Assembly: GCF_003020125.1 (NCBI RefSeq)
Contig: NZ_PYFW01000010.1
Span: 62,001 to 126,000, forward strand
DNA length: 64,000 bases
Origin: Bradyrhizobium sp. MOS003
GTDB lineage: Bacteria; Pseudomonadota; Alphaproteobacteria; Rhizobiales; Xanthobacteraceae
Direction of reading: 5' to 3'
Positions 54,105 through 62,347 of this stretch are shown piece by piece (the stretch's first letter is position 1; each line of letters begins with the position of its first letter). The notes beneath the pieces are model-generated. The model did no database searches. It was not told the DNA's origin and worked only from the letters and a program-made list of their open reading frames with translations. Both the position numbers and the translations under genes were made by a program.

Positions 54105-54500
54105 TCAGCACTTCGGATTGCTCCAGGGCTTGACCCTGCCGTCGGGGCACCTGACGTTTCCCTTGCGGTCACACAGGGCACGGCAATTGCCATAGAGGCG
54201 CTGCCCTTCCGATTTGGGCTGCACCGATCCGAGCAACGGGGCGCACTGCTTGTGGCAGGAAGCGACCGTGTCGGCCTGGCTGGTACTGCCTTGCGGCTCG
54301 CAACACAGCATTTGAAAGCCCGTCGCGCACGCTCCCGTTCGTTTCGACATATATTTCCAGTTCGCGGGACAGGTTGGCTCGCACAGCGGCGGCGTCCCGG
54401 ACCATCTGCATTCTCTGGCCTCGGCCGGTGGCAAGCTCCCAAGAAGCAGAGCTCCGACCAGCACAGCGAGCACCAACTTCGCAAAGCCAGATCCCGACAT
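54105..54500 (-). CDS. cysteine-rich secreted protein, 131 aa
   Basis: ATG 54500 gives MSGSGFAKLVLAVLVGALLL, a signal peptide ending near PAEARE. The mature part has 12 Cys in about 105 residues (ECRWSG, LCEPTC, MLCCEP, SCHKQC, NCRALCDR, RCPDG and a C-terminal PKC), an even number suited to six disulfides. It is not a PAN module but belongs to the same run of exported minus-strand proteins, 73 bp after the protease gene. Toxin- or inhibitor-like composition; function unknown. Confidence 0.65.
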   Translation of the reverse strand: MSGSGFAKLVLAVLVGALLLGSLPPAEARECRWSGTPPLCEPTCPANWKYMSKRTGACATGFQMLCCEPQGSTSQADTVASCHKQCAPLLGSVQPKSEGQRLYGNCRALCDRKGNVRCPDGRVKPWSNPKC

Positions 54501-54573
54501 CTCGGTCTCACCTTCCAACGCTCGCATCACGCGCCGCAGCCGTGCCGCTGCCACCGGATCGCTCTTCAGCCAT

Positions 54574-56280
54574 TCAGCGCGACCCCGAGGTGCAGCAGTT
54601 GTTCACGCTTGCAACCGGAACGGCTGTCTTGAGCCAGCACCGGCCGTTGGGGCCCTGAACGCCTGGCTTGACCAAGGTCCAGGCTTTGCATTGGGCGTCC
54701 TTCTGGCATGCGGCCCGGCAACTCATGTCCGGTTGAGGCGTCGTGCTGCCGATCTCGAAATTCCGATAGTCGCTGCCCGCGCGGTTGATACCCGGTTCGA
54801 CGCCCGTCATGACGCCGGAGACGCAGCAATTGTTGGCTTGCGCGGCCGGCACGGCCGTCTTCAACCAACAATGCGCCTTGGGACCCTGAACGCCCGGTTT
54901 GACGTAGGTCCAGGCTTTGCATTGACCGTCCTTTTGGCATGCTGCCTGGCAGTTCAATTCCGGTTGGTCGCGGAGGTCGGCATTGCCGACCTCGAAGTTT
55001 CGATAATCGCTGCCCCCGCGGTTCGTACCGGGTTCGACCAGGACCTCTGCTGCGCGTGCAGTCATCGCGCCTTTCTCGATGGGCGCCTCCGCAGTCGACT
55101 CCGTGCCTGCCTTGCCGGCGCTGCCTGTCGACTTACACGAATCCAGATTGGCCTGAAGCCCCCGTTCATTCTCTTTGCTTGTGTTGGCGGCACCGTCGCC
55201 GAAGTCCAGGCATGTTTTCTCGAATGCAGCTTCGCTCTTGTTCCAGCCACCCGAAGCGGTGAGAAACGGACAGGAGAGCCGCCGCGCCTCGGTCACTCTG
55301 GCGTACTGGCGGGCTGCATGTTCTTTGCAGAGCCCTGTGTAATCGGGCGGCACCTCCCGCTTCGCGTCGGCGATCTCGGCGAGGTAAGGTCCGGTCGAGA
55401 CATATTGGCAGGAACTGATGCCGGTCGCCCACTGCCAATCTCGTTCTTGGCTTGCCGGAGTGCCGGCTATGTTTCCGGTGCGGCGGCAGGTCGACTGAAC
55501 CCCGGCGATTCCCTCGTTGAAGCCATTGACAGTCACCCAGCTTGGTCCGCCGCTGTCGCCGCCGTGACCACTCTGCGCGCTCCCGTTCATCTTTAGATCG
55601 TAGCTGGTATCGGTAATGGAGGTGGGAGAGAACTGCGCGCTGCGAAAGGTGCCAAGCCCTGTCGCCGGCTTTGCAGAAGGTGTACCAAACGTTCCTGAAG
55701 CAAAGGTCGAATAACCCTGACCATACTGGGTGACCGTGTCCGTCTCTTTGAGCTGCCCGCTGAGCTTGACGCTCGATCCGGAGCGAACGCTGGTGGCATA
55801 GACCCGCTGGGCATTGACCTGCCCGAAGTTCGGGAATCCGAGGCGGAGAAGAATGATGTCGTTGTGAGCGGTGTTCTTCTTGAAATCCTGGAGGCGATAG
55901 ACTCTCGCCGTGACCGAGGGGGCCCATGCGGCGGTGACTGTTACGTCAGCCGGGTTACGGATCGTTCCGTCGACCTGGCTATTGTGGGTGACGCAATGTC
56001 GCGCGGTCAGCACCAGGAATTGCGTGATCAATGTTCCGGAGCAGCCACCGTTGACGGTCACCAGACCGAGGTCGCGCTGTCTATCGATCTCGACCCTTGT
56101 ACCGGCGGTGATCGGCTGCTGCACCTTGCACACGCGGCCTTCGGGCGTGTTTTGGCAGTCTGCCGCGCGCGCTACGCCGCTCGTGCCCACGGAGCCGGCG
56201 CCGACGATGCAAGCCACGACCAACGCATGCGCAGCGCCAGCGAGGCGCAGCCCGTAGTTCTTTCCTGCAGTTTCGAACAC
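54574..56280 (-). CDS. secreted trypsin-like serine protease with two C-terminal PAN-like domains
   Basis: 568 residues. Signal peptide ends near ARAAD (residue 40). The S1 protease domain spans about 55-300 with His95 in TARHC, Asp141 in NDIILL and Ser243 in GGDSGGP; the triad looks complete. A Cys-containing linker (300-410) leads to two near-identical cysteine-rich modules (about 415-489 and 493-565), each NRxGSDYRNFE...C.AACQKD.QCKAWT.VKPGVQGP...CWLK..VP...NNCC.SG. These match the PAN/apple pattern (family inference), which binds proteins or carbohydrates. Third gene of the divergent cluster, 59 bp after the CAP gene. Confidence 0.9.
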   Translation of the reverse strand: MFETAGKNYGLRLAGAAHALVVACIVGAGSVGTSGVARAADCQNTPEGRVCKVQQPITAGTRVEIDRQRDLGLVTVNGGCSGTLITQFLVLTARHCVTHNSQVDGTIRNPADVTVTAAWAPSVTARVYRLQDFKKNTAHNDIILLRLGFPNFGQVNAQRVYATSVRSGSSVKLSGQLKETDTVTQYGQGYSTFASGTFGTPSAKPATGLGTFRSAQFSPTSITDTSYDLKMNGSAQSGHGGDSGGPSWVTVNGFNEGIAGVQSTCRRTGNIAGTPASQERDWQWATGISSCQYVSTGPYLAEIADAKREVPPDYTGLCKEHAARQYARVTEARRLSCPFLTASGGWNKSEAAFEKTCLDFGDGAANTSKENERGLQANLDSCKSTGSAGKAGTESTAEAPIEKGAMTARAAEVLVEPGTNRGGSDYRNFEVGNADLRDQPELNCQAACQKDGQCKAWTYVKPGVQGPKAHCWLKTAVPAAQANNCCVSGVMTGVEPGINRAGSDYRNFEIGSTTPQPDMSCRAACQKDAQCKAWTLVKPGVQGPNGRCWLKTAVPVASVNNCCTSGSR

Positions 56281-56339
56281 GTGATGCTCCCTGTGCCAGG
56301 CTCGAGCCTGGATGCGCCTGAAATGATCCCGCGACGGTT

Positions 56340-57518
56340 CTAGGGCTTGCAGCCAACCGGCAACACGTTCTGACGCAGCGCAGCCGCGCTATTGGTGTTG
56401 CCGGTATCGTAGCGGCAGACCCAGTTGGTGCCGTCTTGCCCGTTGATCTTGCGCGTCGCGCGTCCACACCCGACCCTGGTTGCGGATTTCCAGACGACTT
56501 GCGTGAAGTGGCCCGTCACTGGGCTATTGCCCTTGCATTCGGACTTGGGTTCGCCGCAGCTGCTTTTGAAGCCGCCGCAGATCTGCGGATCGTCGTACTT
56601 GTAGTATTGATCCTCGCATCCCCACGTATCCTGGAAAGCGTCCGGGTCACTCTTGGCGGGAAGGACGGCCGTCGTCACGCCATTGGTCGTTCGCAACTGC
56701 AATGCGTTCGCCATGTTCTCGTTGGACGCTCCGTGCCGGTCAAGCGGGCCGGTTTCCGCATACGCCTTCGCTGCCGCGGCCAAACTCGCGTCCCACTGAA
56801 GCGGCGGCGAGCAGTGCTTCATCCTGAGATCGTTGTGCGCCTTGAGCATTTTGCTCCACTCGTCCGGGACCTGAGTTGCTCCGCCCCCGCCGGCAGGCGG
56901 AGGTGTCGTGGCGCCGCCGCCCGCGGCCTTCTGCTTCTGCGCCGCGAGGCAATTCTGGTATTGCTCATCCGTCAACAGACGCCTGATGCAGCCCGTCTTC
57001 TGTGCTTCCCTGCAATTGCGGTCGGCAACGTCCTTCCGCTTCACGCCGTCGATCACGCAGCTGCTGCCGACGACAGGTTGAGCTCTGAGACATCCCTTGT
57101 ACTCTTCATCGTTCAAGAGCCGCTTGATGCACCCGGTCGTCCGTGCCTCCTGGCAATCCCTGTCCAGGATGTCCATCCGCACCTTGCCGTTGATCTCGCA
57201 GCCGTGCGCGCGGACCGGGAGACCGGACACGCAACATTTGTCGTTTGTGGCCTTGGGCACCGCATTCTTGAGCCAACAACGCGCTTTGGGGCCTTGCACG
57301 CCGGATTGGACGAACGTCCAGGACTTGCACTGCTCATCGAACTCGCAGGCGGATTTGCAAGGCTCAAACCCAGCAATGGTGGGCACCATCTCGAAGTTCT
57401 TGTAGTCGCTGCCGGCCCTGTTGACGCCCGATTCCACTTCAGCCGCATGCGCCAGTCCGAAAGCCAGCACGCAACACAATCCGCTCAGTAACGCAAAGAC
57501 CCATGCCCGCCGAAACAT
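56340..57518 (-). CDS. secreted PAN-like plus CAP/SCP-domain protein
   Basis: 392 residues from ATG 57518. Signal peptide ends near AHAAE (residue 26). A PAN-like module spans 30-100. Two 42-residue Cys repeats follow (about 107-148 and 154-195, each C.I.G..R.D..DR.C.EA..TGCI.RLL.DE.Y..CL.AQ). After a Gly/Pro linker, a CAP domain covers 220-375: AHNDLRMKHC (His228), NENMAN (Glu267), GHFTQVVWKSATRVGCGRA (His337) and WVCRYDTGN. The CAP pocket residues are kept. CAP proteins bind sterols or lipids or act in host interaction; the substrate here is unknown. Confidence 0.9.
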   Translation of the reverse strand: MFRRAWVFALLSGLCCVLAFGLAHAAEVESGVNRAGSDYKNFEMVPTIAGFEPCKSACEFDEQCKSWTFVQSGVQGPKARCWLKNAVPKATNDKCCVSGLPVRAHGCEINGKVRMDILDRDCQEARTTGCIKRLLNDEEYKGCLRAQPVVGSSCVIDGVKRKDVADRNCREAQKTGCIRRLLTDEQYQNCLAAQKQKAAGGGATTPPPAGGGGATQVPDEWSKMLKAHNDLRMKHCSPPLQWDASLAAAAKAYAETGPLDRHGASNENMANALQLRTTNGVTTAVLPAKSDPDAFQDTWGCEDQYYKYDDPQICGGFKSSCGEPKSECKGNSPVTGHFTQVVWKSATRVGCGRATRKINGQDGTNWVCRYDTGNTNSAAALRQNVLPVGCKP

Positions 57519-57586
57519 TATGCTGGTCACTCCCAAAACCGCGAAGGCCTCAAATCCGCACTGCATAGGACGCTGGCTCTGCCGGA

Positions 57587-58516
57587 CTAATGAATGTTCT
57601 CCCGGCATTGACCGGCGCTGCTATCCCAGCGCAATCCGCTGTCACAAATCCCCGCTTTCAGTCCCGAGACGCAGCAATTGTTCGGCGTGGGCGGAGGCAC
57701 ACCTGACTTCAACCAGCATTTCGCCTTCGGTCCTTGCACGCCCGGCTTGACGTAAGTCCAGGCCTTGCATTTGGAGTCGCTGCGACAGGAATCTTCGCAA
57801 AGGCTTGCGTCCGCCGTGGACATCTCGGAGTTCTGGTAGTCCTGGCCCGGCCGATTGAAGCTTTGCTCGGCGAGAGAGGACGCCTTTTGATTGAGGACCG
57901 CGTCCGGCTTCGGCTGCGGGCCGGGCGTTGGCGGCGCAGCCACCGGCCCGGTCGCGACGGGTCGCGGGCCGCAAATCAGGCCCAGCGCATCGACAAAACC
58001 GCCGGAACGTCCGATCATTCCAATGACGGCTTGGTTGTCACCACAGGTGACGCCGCCCTGAGCCAGCGTTCCGCCCGCACCAATCCTGGGCTTGCCGGAG
58101 TCGCCCCCGGCACGGATCGGAGCGCAGTCGAGCCGGATTGACGCGACATATTTGGGTCGGCCGCTGCCGTCCTGCGTGTAGCCGAACATCATCCCGGAGA
58201 CGTACTGGCCATTGTTGCAGGTCGTGGGCCCGGCCGCGCCGCCGCCGCTGCCGCCGTGGCGTTCCATCGGAAACCCCGGTGCGCCGAGCAGGCCGGTTTT
58301 GGCATTGAAGGTGGCGCAGAAGGGAACCACCGCGTCCAGCACGCTGCCGAAATTGACGGCAACGCCGGTCAAATATTGGCCCGCCCCGCATTGGTCGCGG
58401 AAATTTCCCCCGCCTGGGCCCCCGGTGAGAAACGTGTCTCTTGCTTCTGCGGGCGAAAATGCGCCAACGAGCACGAGGGCCAATATGCAGACAGCGCTGT
58501 TGAAAATCGCGCGCAT
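57587..58516 (-). CDS. secreted three-repeat GG/Cys (beta-prism-like) protein with C-terminal PAN-like domain
   Basis: 309 residues; signal peptide ends near PAEARD (residue 26). Residues 30-183 hold three related units, each C..GQ.(V/L).G....G..(V/L)DA....C in outline: Cys43-Cys67, Cys100-Cys131, Cys158-Cys182; the first is preceded by TGGPGGGNF. This pattern recalls VMO-I/jacalin-like beta-prisms (inference). A Pro-rich linker leads to a PAN-like module at 219-284 nearly identical to those of the next two genes, then a short Cys tail. First gene of the cluster, transcribed away from the AraC regulator. Confidence 0.85.
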   Translation of the reverse strand: MRAIFNSAVCILALVLVGAFSPAEARDTFLTGGPGGGNFRDQCGAGQYLTGVAVNFGSVLDAVVPFCATFNAKTGLLGAPGFPMERHGGSGGGAAGPTTCNNGQYVSGMMFGYTQDGSGRPKYVASIRLDCAPIRAGGDSGKPRIGAGGTLAQGGVTCGDNQAVIGMIGRSGGFVDALGLICGPRPVATGPVAAPPTPGPQPKPDAVLNQKASSLAEQSFNRPGQDYQNSEMSTADASLCEDSCRSDSKCKAWTYVKPGVQGPKAKCWLKSGVPPPTPNNCCVSGLKAGICDSGLRWDSSAGQCRENIH

Positions 58517-58722
58517 TCTTTTTCAAATCATTCCAAGTAACAGCGGTCCGGCTTGCGACCGACCAACCGGCCATAATTGCCGAAACTAATGTCGGGTCGT
58601 GGTTCCGTCTTGGGCAGGAGAGAAGCGAGTCTTGGCTGAGAGCGCAATTTGAAGGCTTTTCGCGCACGTTTCGAACTGGTACTTATTTGTAGGGACTTGG
58701 AAGTTGAGGGCAGGGCAAGCCG

Positions 58723-59694
58723 ATGGCGTCGCTATCGACGGATGTTTCTCACTTGCGCGTATCGACGCGCGACATTCCCGAATCCCAACGCACAGCTTTC
58801 TGGAGGGAAGAGTTCGCCCGGCAAATGTGCCGCCTCGAATTCGAATCTCTATCGGACAACCCGTTGGATGTTGAAGCCAACTTGCTTGCGCTGCCCGGCT
58901 TGAGCATCGGCTGGTGCTGTTCCGGCGCGGCTGCTCGCTGGAGCAGGACCAGCGACCTGGTGAAGGATGGGGACGATACGTTTGCGCTCGTCATGCCGCT
59001 TGCCGGCGCGGTGCAGCGATCCCAGCGCGGCCAGGATGTCGAGGTCAAACTTGGGGAAGCCGTCGGCATTCTCCATAGTGAGCCCGGCAGCCTTGAATTT
59101 CGGCAGCTCGACGACATGGTGGTCATGGTTCCCCGATCCGCTCTCGCACCGCTCGTTCCCGATGTCGAGGCGGCCGCGACGCGCATCGTGGCGAACGACG
59201 CGTTGCGGCTTCTGCAGACTTACCTCCTGCCATGGCGGGAGAATTTCGACGTCACCGACCCCGCGGTTCGCCGTCTCAGCGTCACCTACATCCACGATCT
59301 GCTGGCGCTGGCGCTCGGGAGTACACGCGACGCCGCAGAGATCGCCAGCGGCCGCGGCGTGCGCGTGGCACGACTGAAAGCGGTCAAGGCCGACATCGCC
59401 GCCAATCTAACGTCGCGTGATCTCTCCGTCGGCTCGGTCGCGCTGCGCCAACGCGTGACGCCACGCTACATCCATATGCTGTTCGACGGTGAGGGCACGA
59501 CCTTCTCCCAGCATGTGCTGGTTGCCCGTCTCGCCTGCGCCCGTCGCCTGCTTCTGGATTCGCGTCATGCTCACCAGTCAATCGCCGCAATCGCATACGC
59601 CAGTGGTTTCGGCGACTTGTCGCATTTCAATCACGCCTTCCGCCGCCGGTATGGCGCCACGCCATCCGAGGTGCGCCGCGAGCAGGTCCGATAG
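58723..59694 (+). CDS. AraC-family transcriptional regulator
   Basis: 323 residues. An N-terminal ligand-binding domain of the AraC-binding-like type (about 1-190, with FWREEFARQMCRLEF) and a C-terminal double helix-turn-helix (about 215-318): LSVGSVALRQRVTPRYIHMLF, then SIAAIAYASGFGDLSHFNHAFRRRYGATPSEVRR, the latter a textbook AraC second motif. It is divergent from the PAN cluster across 206 bp, which makes it the likely regulator of those secreted proteins. Confidence 0.9.
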   Translation: MASLSTDVSHLRVSTRDIPESQRTAFWREEFARQMCRLEFESLSDNPLDVEANLLALPGLSIGWCCSGAAARWSRTSDLVKDGDDTFALVMPLAGAVQRSQRGQDVEVKLGEAVGILHSEPGSLEFRQLDDMVVMVPRSALAPLVPDVEAAATRIVANDALRLLQTYLLPWRENFDVTDPAVRRLSVTYIHDLLALALGSTRDAAEIASGRGVRVARLKAVKADIAANLTSRDLSVGSVALRQRVTPRYIHMLFDGEGTTFSQHVLVARLACARRLLLDSRHAHQSIAAIAYASGFGDLSHFNHAFRRRYGATPSEVRREQVR

Positions 59695-59982
59695 ATTGAA
59701 CAGTTCCAAGGAACGCAGCCGGCAAGCCTCGGCTCCCGTCATGCTCCCTTATTTGCCCTAACAGTCATGTAGCGCCGTCGCTTCGATGGCGCCTCCCGGC
59801 AGCAAAACAGCGAGCGCTGGGAAATGTACTGAAGTTAACCTCGCCCGTGCGACCGGGCCTGCTGCCGAATTCTGTATCTATTTCGAGCGAATAGGCGCCT
59901 AGTGGATGTCATCACCGGCACCATCATGGCGCCTATCGGTGACTGAGAGCCCCGTGCTCCCGCCAAGCACGCGGAGCCATTC

Positions 59983-60165
59983 ATGCTCAAGCCAACCACT
60001 TCCCTAACGGAACGCCTCACTCAAATGGCGAGTATCGCTCGCAGCCATGCAGAGACAGCGCCTCCTGGCCCCAAGCGGGAAGCCTTGTTAAAGGCCGCGC
60101 GACTGAGTGAGAACGCCTTGCGTATCCAGCAATGGCTGAGCCCTGGTGGGCCTGCCCCGACGTAA
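59983..60165 (+). CDS. small hypothetical protein, 60 aa
   Basis: ATG 59983 with GGAG 8 nt upstream. The core ETAPPGPKREALLKAARLSENALRIQQWL is a helix-turn-helix-like pair of amphipathic helices, a pattern I recall in other short Bradyrhizobium proteins (PPGPxRxALLxxARxxE). No signal peptide. Function unknown. The preceding 288 bp after the AraC gene hold nothing recognised. Confidence 0.5.
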   Translation: MLKPTTSLTERLTQMASIARSHAETAPPGPKREALLKAARLSENALRIQQWLSPGGPAPT

Positions 60166-60219
60166 AGCCCGCCATTCGAGGAGAACGCGCCTTACGTGAC
60201 GGCGTCTTTCATCCAATAT

Positions 60220-60442
60220 TCGTTGTGGTCGTAGCCGAAGCTCGCTTGCCTCGCTGTCGTGTTCGTATGTGGACCGAACGCGGCGGCCCTCCGGTCGTCG
60301 CAACCGCGAAGCTGGAAGGCTTGGAAGCAAGACACTGCACCGAAGCATGGCTTCACAGCTCGGCGGCACTATAGCGTTCGACCGGTGGGACGAGGGTGGG
60401 GTTGTCGCTTTGCGAATGAGTAAGCACGGTCTCGTGGATTGA
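60220..60442 (+). pseudogene. C-terminal remnant of an HWE-type histidine kinase
   Basis: One frame reads MWTERGGPPVVATAKLE, the G1-like box of HWE/HisKA_2 kinases. About 60320 the similarity moves to the next frame, which reads RLGSKTLHRSMASQLGG and continues IAFDRWDEGGVVALRMSK to a stop at 60440-60442, the typical end of this family. No catalytic His or N-box is found upstream, so only the tail survives and it is frameshifted. The intact kinase at 61100 has a similar WTERGGP box. Confidence 0.55.
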
Positions 60443-60540
60443 AGCGTCGCAATCCTGCGCCCCCTTCGCCCATCGTCAATTTTCCAAAGCGGACAGTGCT
60501 TGCGACGCAAAGGCACGATTCAACGAATAAGCGAAAATTT

Positions 60541-60565
60541 GGAACGATCTCTCGTTTTGGTTGTT
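60541..60565 (+). promoter_or_regulatory. candidate sigma-EcfG promoter (GGAAC-N17-GTT)
   Basis: GGAAC at 60541-60545, then 17 nt, then GTT at 60563-60565, 56 bp before the start of the small secreted protein gene. This fits the general-stress promoter consensus of alphaproteobacteria. The -10 half is short, so chance cannot be excluded. Confidence 0.3.
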
Positions 60566-60621
60566 GTTCTGCAGATCCCCGGACGTCGAGGATCGAAGAC
60601 CAAAAAAGTCAGCAGTCTCTC

Positions 60622-60873
60622 ATGATCAAATCCCTACTGTCCCTCGCGATCTTTATCCTCCTCGGAGCTTCGGTGATCGCTTTGCCGGGGTTTGCACCTA
60701 AAGTGCAAGCGGATGAAGTCGCGGCGCTGGCCAAAGGCGACCGGCTTGATCTGCGGGGCGTTGATTCGAATTGCTCGACCCAGGTCTGGCCGGACTTTGC
60801 TACTTCCTGCTTGCGGCATGCCGGCTCCGGAGCAAAGCTTCAGGAAGCTCGCCTGGTAACTGCCCGTCGATAA
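60622..60873 (+). CDS. small secreted protein, 83 aa
   Basis: ATG 60622 gives MIKSLLSLAIFILLGASVIA, a signal peptide probably cleaved near KVQAD. The mature protein has two Cys (SNCSTQVWPDFATSCLRHAG) and ends EARLVTARR. Similar small proteins with C..QxWP.....C and a V.T.R end are common in Bradyrhizobium (recalled). In-frame codons back to 60439 are not part of the family pattern. Confidence 0.65.
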   Translation: MIKSLLSLAIFILLGASVIALPGFAPKVQADEVAALAKGDRLDLRGVDSNCSTQVWPDFATSCLRHAGSGAKLQEARLVTARR

Positions 60874-61099
60874 TCTCTTTCCAGCACTTGCCGCAAAGCG
60901 AGAGCGCGCTTCCTGCTTCTAGCCCGTCAGGACGACGGTGATCGTGTCGAGATGCGCTCGTGTGCGTCGGACTGGGCCGCTGTCGTTTCCAAAGTGCAGC
61001 AACGGCACGCGGTTGCCGCCAGTGGTTGGCGGGCAATCGGAAGAGTCTGGTTCTCCGTCGGCAACCGCATCGGCCGCCGTGAAATAGAGAGATATTGCC

Positions 61100-62290
61100 A
61101 TGTCTACAAATCCTACTCATGTGCCGAACGTTCTGATCGTGGAAGACGAGATGATCCTGCGCATGCGTGCCGTCGATATCGTGGAGGACGCCGGTTTCTG
61201 CCCCGTCGAGGCCATCAACGCCGACGAGGCAATCTCGGTCCTCGAATCCCGCTCGGATATTTCGTTGCTTCTCACCGACATTCAAATGCCTGGCAGCATC
61301 GACGGCTTGAAACTCGCCCATGCGGTGTGCGAACGCTGGCCATCGATCAAGATCATATTGGTTTCCGGTCAAGTGAAGCCGTCCGAGGAAGAGAGGCCAG
61401 CCAACAGCCGCTTCTTCGGCAAACCGCTCGGTGTCGAGCAAATGGTCACCGAGTTGCAGGCCATGATCGGTGCAGGCGCGCTGCAGATCATTCCGTCTGC
61501 AACCGATTGGATGGCCGGTGAGGCGGCTCAGCCGACGCAAATGGCCGATCCGTCAACTCGATCAACACACGAGACCATTCTGTCGGCCGAAAACGACAGT
61601 CTCCGCCTGCTGCTCGAACAAGCCGAGATAGACGCCCGGGCACTCATGGTCCAAGCCGGGATCGAAGCCGAGCAGCGAACCGCGGCCGACAAATTGCAGA
61701 AGCTGATCCTGGGCGAGCTTCATCACCGCGTCAAGAATACGCTTGCCATGGTCAGCGCCATTGCGTCCCAAAGCTTCCGCGGAGCGCTGAGTATCGAGCA
61801 CGGACAGAAGGCGATGGAGGGAAGGCTGCTCGCATTGGGCCGAGCCCACGATCTGCTGCTGCAGGTCAGTTGGGCGGATGCAAGCCTCACTCACACGCTG
61901 AGCAGCGCGACGGAACCTTATGACAGCCATGGCGACCGTCGTTTTCATTTCAATGGACCAGACATCAGGATCAGCTCCGTAGCTGTCATCGCGCTTGCGA
62001 TGACGATGAACGAGCTGTGCACCAACACGACCAAATTCGGAGCGCTGTCTGTCCCCACAGGCCGCGTAGAAGTGGCATGGGCAGTCGACGACGCAAAGCA
62101 GAGACTTCGTCTTGTCTGGACGGAAAGGGGAGGTCCCACGGTCGAGCCGCCGGTGCGGCGGAGCTTCGGCACCCGGATGATGGGGTCTCTCGGACAGCAA
62201 CTGGCAGGTCAGGTGGGGCTTGCCTACGAACCAAGCGGCTTCGTTTATTCGCTGGATGTGCCGCTGAGCTCGGTTGTTGCAGCCGCCTGA
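61100..62290 (+). CDS. receiver-HWE histidine kinase hybrid
   Basis: 396 residues, cytoplasmic. An N-terminal receiver domain (10-125) has the acidic pair in VEDE, phospho-acceptor Asp60 in LLTDIQMPG and Lys108 in FFGKP. A coiled-coil-like linker (150-200) precedes the HWE kinase core: GELHHRVKNTLAMVSAIASQS with His209. The ATP domain has NELCTNTTKFGALS and WTERGGPTVEPPVRRSFGTRMM. The N-box usually starts HEL; here it is NEL. Such REC-HWE proteins often feed the PhyR/EcfG general stress pathway in rhizobia (inference). Confidence 0.88.
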   Translation: MSTNPTHVPNVLIVEDEMILRMRAVDIVEDAGFCPVEAINADEAISVLESRSDISLLLTDIQMPGSIDGLKLAHAVCERWPSIKIILVSGQVKPSEEERPANSRFFGKPLGVEQMVTELQAMIGAGALQIIPSATDWMAGEAAQPTQMADPSTRSTHETILSAENDSLRLLLEQAEIDARALMVQAGIEAEQRTAADKLQKLILGELHHRVKNTLAMVSAIASQSFRGALSIEHGQKAMEGRLLALGRAHDLLLQVSWADASLTHTLSSATEPYDSHGDRRFHFNGPDIRISSVAVIALAMTMNELCTNTTKFGALSVPTGRVEVAWAVDDAKQRLRLVWTERGGPTVEPPVRRSFGTRMMGSLGQQLAGQVGLAYEPSGFVYSLDVPLSSVVAAA

Positions 62291-62310
62291 ATTGTCGCTG
62301 CTGGTCCTCT

Positions 62311-62346
62311 TTTCGGAAAACCGCTACGCGCTTTTCCGGATCATGC
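62311..62346. repeat. rhizobial hairpin repeat, possible terminator
   Basis: CGGAAAA (62314-62320) and TTTTCCG (62332-62338) form a stem around an 11-nt loop, followed by GATCATGC. The sequence matches a very common rhizobial spacer repeat that includes GGATCATGC and CGGAAAACCGCT (recalled). It lies between the convergent kinase and chrA, so it may terminate either. Confidence 0.55.
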
Positions 62347-62347
62347 C

